NCBI RefSeq assembly: GCF_030294945.1
Contig: NZ_AP018448.1
Location: 3,286,001 to 3,350,000, forward strand
Length of the DNA: 64,000 bases
Origin: Streptomyces graminofaciens
GTDB taxonomy: Bacteria; Actinomycetota; Actinomycetes; Streptomycetales; Streptomycetaceae
Direction: 5' to 3'
A program made the position numbers and the translations under genes. A model generated the notes under the pieces. That model searched no databases, was not told the origin of the DNA, and saw only the letters and a program-made list of their open reading frames with translations. Shown here one piece after another: positions 60,220-64,000 of the stretch. Every line of letters begins with the position of its first letter. Positions within the stretch are counted from its first letter, which is position 1.

Positions 60220-61329
60220 ATGACCCTGACGGACGAATTCGGTGAGGAACTTGCGGACTTCGTGCGCCGCGTCGCGGAACTCAAGGCGGCCCGTTCGATG
60301 CCGGCCGACGATCTGCCGACCGTGCTGGACGCCGCGATCTTCGAACTCGACCATGTGGCCGACCAGTTGTGGCCACAGTACGAACGGCTCAGCACCTCGG
60401 GGCCGGCCCGTACCGGCTCCCCCACCGCCCAGGAGAACCAGCTGCTGAAGGCCGTCTTCCAGTGTCTGCCGCTGCCGGTGGTGCTGGTGGACCGCGAGAC
60501 CGTGGTGCGCAGGCTCAATCCGTCGGCGACCGCCTTCACCGGCGTACGCGCGGGCTATGCGACCGGCAGACCGCTGACCGGGTTCCTCGCGCATGCCGAC
60601 CGGGTCGCGTTCCGTACCCAGGCGGCGGCCGTGGCGCGTGGTGACGGCGATCGCAGCCTCACCGTCCATCTCCAGCAGCGCCCCGCGACACCGGTGCGCG
60701 CGACGCTCACCGCGCTGCGCCCCAGCGGCGAGCCGCGCAACACCGTCCTCGTCGTCCTGCAGCCGACGGGCACCCGGGTCCCCGCGGTCGAGCCCCCGTC
60801 CCGCCCGCTCCCCGACCTCACCGAGGCGACCCGGCACGCGGCGCTCATGGACCTGGTGGACGCGATGACCACGGCCCTGCTGACGGCGCCCGCCGCCGAG
60901 GCGCTGGACCGCGCGGCCCATGTGCTGCACGACCGTTTCGCGGACTGGGTGATCGCCGACGCCGCCGCCCCCGCACTGGCTCGTACGACCGTACTGGCCC
61001 CCTCGGAGCAGGAGGCGAAGCTCCTGGCGACCCAGGACCCCACCACCTGCCCCCTCGTGGTCGAGGCGGCCCGCGGCGGCTCGACGTCCCTCCAGATCCG
61101 CCCCCAGAACCCGGACGCCTTCGGCCACGACTCGACGGGCGCGCCCGTACTCGTACGGGCGGACGTGACATCCCTGCTGTCCGTGCCTCTCACCACGGCC
61201 GACGGCCGCGTCAGGGCCGTCCTGACCCTTTTCCGCTCAGGCGCCAGACTGGCGTTCTCCATGGCGGAGGCCCGGGTGATGGACACGATGGCCCGCCACA
61301 TAGCCGTGGCGATGAGCAGCGCTCCCTGA
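60220..61329 (+). CDS. PAS-GAF sensory protein
   Basis: A 369-residue cytoplasmic sensor with a helical N-terminus (residues 1-60), a PAS domain (about 78-180: QCLPLPVVLVDRETVVRRLNPSATAFTG) and a GAF domain (about 205-369: LLSVPLTTADGRVRAVLTLFR near the end). No kinase, phosphatase, ANTAR or DNA-binding module follows, so it must act through a partner. The divergent GAF-ANTAR protein is a natural candidate. Start is at the ATG at 60220; the transcript appears leaderless. Confidence 0.85.
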   Translation: MTLTDEFGEELADFVRRVAELKAARSMPADDLPTVLDAAIFELDHVADQLWPQYERLSTSGPARTGSPTAQENQLLKAVFQCLPLPVVLVDRETVVRRLNPSATAFTGVRAGYATGRPLTGFLAHADRVAFRTQAAAVARGDGDRSLTVHLQQRPATPVRATLTALRPSGEPRNTVLVVLQPTGTRVPAVEPPSRPLPDLTEATRHAALMDLVDAMTTALLTAPAAEALDRAAHVLHDRFADWVIADAAAPALARTTVLAPSEQEAKLLATQDPTTCPLVVEAARGGSTSLQIRPQNPDAFGHDSTGAPVLVRADVTSLLSVPLTTADGRVRAVLTLFRSGARLAFSMAEARVMDTMARHIAVAMSSAP

Positions 61330-61422
61330 GGAACGCGGGGCTGTGTCGGTCACGGCGGCGCCGCGTGGGCGCGAGCAACAGCGAGCAACCCGCAGTCGCC
61401 GGATCCCCGCGCCCCGACGGCG
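61330..61422. repeat. GC-rich dispersed intergenic repeat
   Basis: Contains GCGGGGCTGTGTCGGTCACGG and GCGCCGCGTGGGCGCGAG, then CCCCGCGCCCCGACGGCG, all shared with other intergenic regions of this window. It separates convergent genes and may act as terminator. Confidence 0.45.
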
Positions 61423-62223
61423 CTACGCCACATCCCGCATGACTTGATCCCGCACCCGATCGCAGCACCGGCTGATCAACCGGGACACATGCATCTGCGA
61501 GATCCCCAGCTCATCGGCGATCCGGCTCTGCGTCATGTCCCCGAAGAACCGCATGTACAGAATCGTCCGCTCCCGCTCCGGCAGCGCGGCGAGCCGGGAC
61601 TTGACGGCCTCGCGGTCCACCACCGTGTCGAGGGCGGGGTCGGGCGCCCCCAGCGCGTCGCTGAGGGAGTACCCGTCCTCGCTCCCCGGCAGCTCCGCGT
61701 CGAGAGACAGCGCGGTGAAGCTCTCCAGGGCCTCCAGGCCGGCCTTGACGTCCGCCTCGCTCATGTCGGCGTGCTCGGCGATCTCCGCGACGGTGGGCCT
61801 GCGGCCCGACACGGTCTGGGACAGGTCCTGGCTGGCGAACCGCACCCGGTTGCGCAGGTCCTGCACACGGCGCGGTACGTGCAGGGTCCACATGTGGTCG
61901 CGGAAGTGCCGCTTGATCTCACCGGTGACGGTGGGCACGGCATAACTCTCGAACGCGTTGCCGAGCTCCGGGTCGTACCGGTCGACGGCCTTGACGAGGC
62001 CGAGCGCGGCGACCTGGCGCAGGTCCTCGTAGCTCTCGCCGCGGCTGCGGAAGCGGCCCGCGAGCCGCTCGGCCATCGGGAGCCAGGCCTCCACGATCTG
62101 TTCACGCAATGTGTCGCGCTCCTGCCCCGGAGGCAGCTTGGCGAGTGTCCTGAACGCCTCCGCGGTGTCGGGGGCGTCGTCGTGAGGGTGGTGCTTCGCG
62201 CTGGCCCTTGCCTGAGTACGCAT
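61423..62223 (-). CDS. RNA polymerase sigma factor, SigB/SigF/SigG group
   Basis: A 266-residue group 3 sigma factor. Region 2 (YEDLRQVAALGLVKAVDRYDPELGNAFESYAVPTVTGEIKRHFRD), region 3 (VSGRRPTVAEIAEHADMSEADVKAGLE) and region 4 (RERTILYMRFFGDMTQSRIADELGISQMHVSRLISR) are complete. Such factors direct stress or sporulation genes in Streptomyces and are held by RsbW-type anti-sigma factors, none of which is encoded nearby. The ATG at 62223 has AGGGAG 11 bases upstream. Confidence 0.95.
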   Translation of the reverse strand: MRTQARASAKHHPHDDAPDTAEAFRTLAKLPPGQERDTLREQIVEAWLPMAERLAGRFRSRGESYEDLRQVAALGLVKAVDRYDPELGNAFESYAVPTVTGEIKRHFRDHMWTLHVPRRVQDLRNRVRFASQDLSQTVSGRRPTVAEIAEHADMSEADVKAGLEALESFTALSLDAELPGSEDGYSLSDALGAPDPALDTVVDREAVKSRLAALPERERTILYMRFFGDMTQSRIADELGISQMHVSRLISRCCDRVRDQVMRDVA

Positions 62224-62557
62224 GGTGCGAGCAACTCCCTAGGTGGTGCTCTTGGGATGGACGGTCACCGTGGGAGAGTCGGGCCCTGCACAGGGGGTAC
62301 TGGGGCACACCCGTCGATCGGCGCATGGCCGGTCCCACGGACGTGCCTCCTGTCCGAAGCACTGTGTCTCGCCTGCCCCGGACCACACACGGCAAACACC
62401 CACGGAGCATGCTCGCGGGCGAACGCGCCGTGCGCTGTTGCCGCTTTTCAGGTTTCCCTGCGCCTAGTGGGTTTCCCCTGTGTCTGGTGGGTGACTCGGG
62501 GGGTGGTGGGCCACCCCCGGATGTCCAGTATGGGCGCAAATGCCGCCCTTCACATCC
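62224..62557. other. 334-base intergenic region upstream of the sigma-factor gene
   Basis: No gene seen. It carries the sigma gene's promoter region and the expansin terminator hairpin (62499-62518). I could not identify a convincing GTTT/GGGTAT-type promoter on the correct strand. Confidence 0.5.
62499..62518 (-). terminator. Terminator after the expansin gene
   Basis: GGGGGTGG-TGGG-CCACCCCC is a perfect 8-bp stem with a 4-base loop, 40 bases past the expansin stop codon. Confidence 0.7.
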
Positions 62558-63517
62558 TCAGCGTGCGGCGAACTGGACGCGCGTCGGCTGCACTGTGTCC
62601 GGCCGTACCGCGATCCCGTCGACGGTCAGCCGCTCGCCGTAGATGTCGGTGATCCTGAGCGCGCCGCCGCACCCCGCGCCCTGCTCGGAGAGGAAGTAGT
62701 TGTACTCGGTACGCGCCAGGCCGGTCCAGCCGCTGCCCGTGCGCACCTCCAGCCGCGCCAGTGGATTGCGGTGGCCGATCACCTGGATGCCGCACCAGTA
62801 TCGGCTGGACCCGGTCTTGTAGCGGATCGAGAGCGTGTCGGACTTCTGGGGGCTGAGCAGGCTCCAGGTGATCGGGATCCGGCCGGCCGAGAGCGGGGCG
62901 AGCTTGGCGAAGGCCTGGGTGCTGAGGTCCAGTTGGCCCGCCGCGCAGGGCGCCGGGCATTCGTTGACGATCCGGACCGTGACGGAGGCTCCGCCCGCCG
63001 CACGGACGAGGACGTACGCCCCGCACGCCTTGGACGTCTCGTAGTCGGCGGTGTTCATCGCCGCGATCATGAGGTCGTCACTGGGGCCGTACGAGCAGGC
63101 GCCGTCACCGTTCCCGGCGTCGTAGGAGGTGGCGACGCCCTGGCGGGCGGCGCCGGGCCGTATCCGTCCGGCGAGCGGTGCCGCGCCGGAAGCCGTCTGC
63201 GGGGCGCGAGGCGCCGACGACCGCGCCGCCGGGGTCTCCTCAGGGGCGCTCGGGGTGGCCTTGGCGGTGGTCTCGGTGGGCGTCGCGGTCGGGGACGCAC
63301 TGGACTGCTCGGGCGCCGACTCCGTGGCCGAGGGCGTGGGTGACTCGGACGCCTGACGGTCGGCACCCGAGGCGACCGTCCCCTTCCCGTCGTCGGACTC
63401 GTGACCGGGCAGGAACGCCACGACCAGGGACACGACGAGCACGACGGCCGCCACGGCGGCCGACACGAGAACAACGCGTCGCCCGCGGGGCGGACGGCGA
63501 CGGGAAGAGGACGCCAC
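62558..63517 (-). CDS. Bacterial expansin (EXLX1-type), membrane-anchored or secreted
   Basis: A 319-residue expansin-like protein that loosens cellulose-hemicellulose contacts without hydrolysis. A signal anchor (about 15-36) is followed by a Ser/Thr/Pro/Ala linker (about 45-110). Domain D1 (about 122-215) is a double-psi barrel with GVATSYDAGNGDGACSYG, ACGAYVLV and NECPAPCAAGQLDLSTQAFAKLA, the last holding the essential Asp. Domain D2 (about 216-319) is a CBM63-like module: RYWCGIQVIGHRNPLARLEVR and NYFLSEQGAGCGG. GTG at 63517 follows AAGGACC. It fits the cellulase island of the same window. Confidence 0.87.
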   Translation of the reverse strand: MASSSRRRPPRGRRVVLVSAAVAAVVLVVSLVVAFLPGHESDDGKGTVASGADRQASESPTPSATESAPEQSSASPTATPTETTAKATPSAPEETPAARSSAPRAPQTASGAAPLAGRIRPGAARQGVATSYDAGNGDGACSYGPSDDLMIAAMNTADYETSKACGAYVLVRAAGGASVTVRIVNECPAPCAAGQLDLSTQAFAKLAPLSAGRIPITWSLLSPQKSDTLSIRYKTGSSRYWCGIQVIGHRNPLARLEVRTGSGWTGLARTEYNYFLSEQGAGCGGALRITDIYGERLTVDGIAVRPDTVQPTRVQFAAR

Positions 63518-63752
63518 GGGTCAAGGTCCTTACGTTGTCCGAAGAACACGTGTTCGTCCGACGAACCGAACAAACACGTGTCGCGTACGAGACTCCAGTG
63601 ACGGAAGCCTCCCACTTCCCGTTGCCGCCGGGGGCGGAAATGGTTGCCGAGGACGAGCTGACGATGTCGCCTCGATCAACGCACGCCGACGGCGGCGGCG
63701 AGGGTGGTGAGGTCGCGTCCCCCCAAGGGCCACCCGTTCCGAACCGACCGGT
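63518..63752. other. Promoter region of the expansin gene
   Basis: No gene seen in these 235 bases. The only clear structure is the palindrome cluster at 63545-63581. Confidence 0.5.
63545..63581. promoter_or_regulatory. Palindrome cluster upstream of the expansin gene
   Basis: AACACGTGTT (63545-63554), GTTCGTC-C-GACGAAC (63552-63566) and ACACGTGT (63574-63581) lie 28-64 bases before the expansin GTG, where a repressor or activator would act. Confidence 0.6.
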
Positions 63753-63956
63753 TTACCGGCTGCCGAGCGCCGCCGCGCGCCGGTCGGCTTCTCGGGCCAG
63801 TTTCACGGCGGCCCGCTCCACGCGTTCCACGACCGCGGCCCGGGCCATCCGCTCGGCGAGGCGGTCGGCCCACCCGCGCAGTCCCCGGGTGTCGTCACCG
63901 TCACCGACGCCTTCGGTCTGGCTGTCGCCCAGGGCGACTTAGCGCAGCTCGGTCAT
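63753..63956 (-). pseudogene. SGNH/GDSL hydrolase remnant with early stop
   Basis: An ATG at 63956 with a good AGGGAG site opens MTELR, then TAA (63939-63941), then VALGDSQTEGVGDGDD and GLRGWADRLAERMA in the same frame. The latter is the N-terminal block of SGNH hydrolases, with the nucleophile Ser in GDSQTEG. The stop replaces the residue that is usually Tyr in LRYVALGDS. After RMA only about 29 codons remain to TAA at 63753, without catalytic blocks II-V. I infer a nonsense mutation plus a large deletion. Confidence 0.6.
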
Positions 63957-64000
63957 CTGATCTCCCTGTAGATAGACAACTAATACCCTACTCGCATTGT

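Noticed and set aside
63960..63990. The AT-rich TTAGTTGTCTATCTACAGG-like stretch at the right edge as a MarR operator.
   Set aside because: It resembles MarR-type promoter sequence, but it is not palindromic enough and the adjoining gene lies outside the window.

Overview
The window looks like chromosomal DNA of a Streptomyces or close actinomycete. Coding regions have very high GC at third codon positions, GTG and TTG starts are common, and Shine-Dalgarno sites are GGAGG-like. Secreted enzymes carry CBM2 modules, ROK, GntR, DUF5753-XRE and ANTAR regulators are present, and several intergenic GC-rich repeats are of a type I associate with Streptomyces. I see no rRNA, tRNA, CRISPR array, prophage or insertion sequence. 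I annotate 48 intact protein genes and one probable pseudogene.

Layout. (1) 0.1-8.0 kb, minus strand: ROK regulator, sugar ABC transporter (ATPase, permease, Tat-type lipoprotein), Gfo/Idh oxidoreductase and sugar-phosphate isomerase/epimerase, read as one sugar-catabolic unit. (2) 8.3-18.8 kb: a GntR regulator, a FabH-like enzyme, an oxalate/formate-type MFS transporter with a 45-residue partner overlapping its end, then a plus-strand run of PanE-like reductase and formate dehydrogenase genes ending in fdhD. The dehydrogenase large subunit is split into two complementary halves whose order is permuted around a NuoE-NuoF fusion, and that fusion has a palindromic repeat element translated in its linker. 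(3) 19-31 kb: BASS-type transporter with divergent LysR gene, long-chain acyl-CoA ligase, branched-chain-type ABC transporter with a LivH-LivM-LivF triple fusion, aldo/keto reductase, methyltransferase and a RibD-C/DHFR-like protein. (4) 31.3-42.6 kb: a plant cell-wall island of GH6, GH5, GH48, GH74 and PL11 enzymes, with a perfect CebR-type box and a 12/14 copy between the divergent GH5 and GH48 genes. (5) 42.7-56.3 kb: methyltransferase, pterin dehydratase, two XRE regulators, an extra DnaK with a HAIR-like (HspR) site, OsmC, a MoxR ATPase/metallopeptidase-VWA pair, a holin-phosphatase fusion, MBL hydrolase and DedA protein. (6) 56.4-64 kb: an aminotransferase-fold protein with no lysine at all, a repeat-rich surface protein, GAF-ANTAR and PAS-GAF proteins, a SigB/SigF-type sigma factor, a bacterial expansin and a broken SGNH-hydrolase remnant.

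How the parts fit. The most coherent system in region 2 is C1/oxalate metabolism: a transporter, a predicted NAD-linked formate dehydrogenase and its sulfurtransferase, probably under the local GntR protein because a 12/13-identical half-site lies near both the GntR gene and the OFA/PanE divergent promoter. Region 4 plus the expansin gives exo- and endo-cellulase, xyloglucanase, pectin lyase and wall-loosening functions. A recurring feature is low-complexity coding sequence that has expanded inside otherwise ordinary genes (Gfo/Idh N-terminus, ABC fusion linker, GAF insert, aminotransferase tail, surface protein). Three plus-strand genes lack a Shine-Dalgarno sequence and have a -10-like hexamer exactly six bases before the ATG, which suggests leaderless transcripts.
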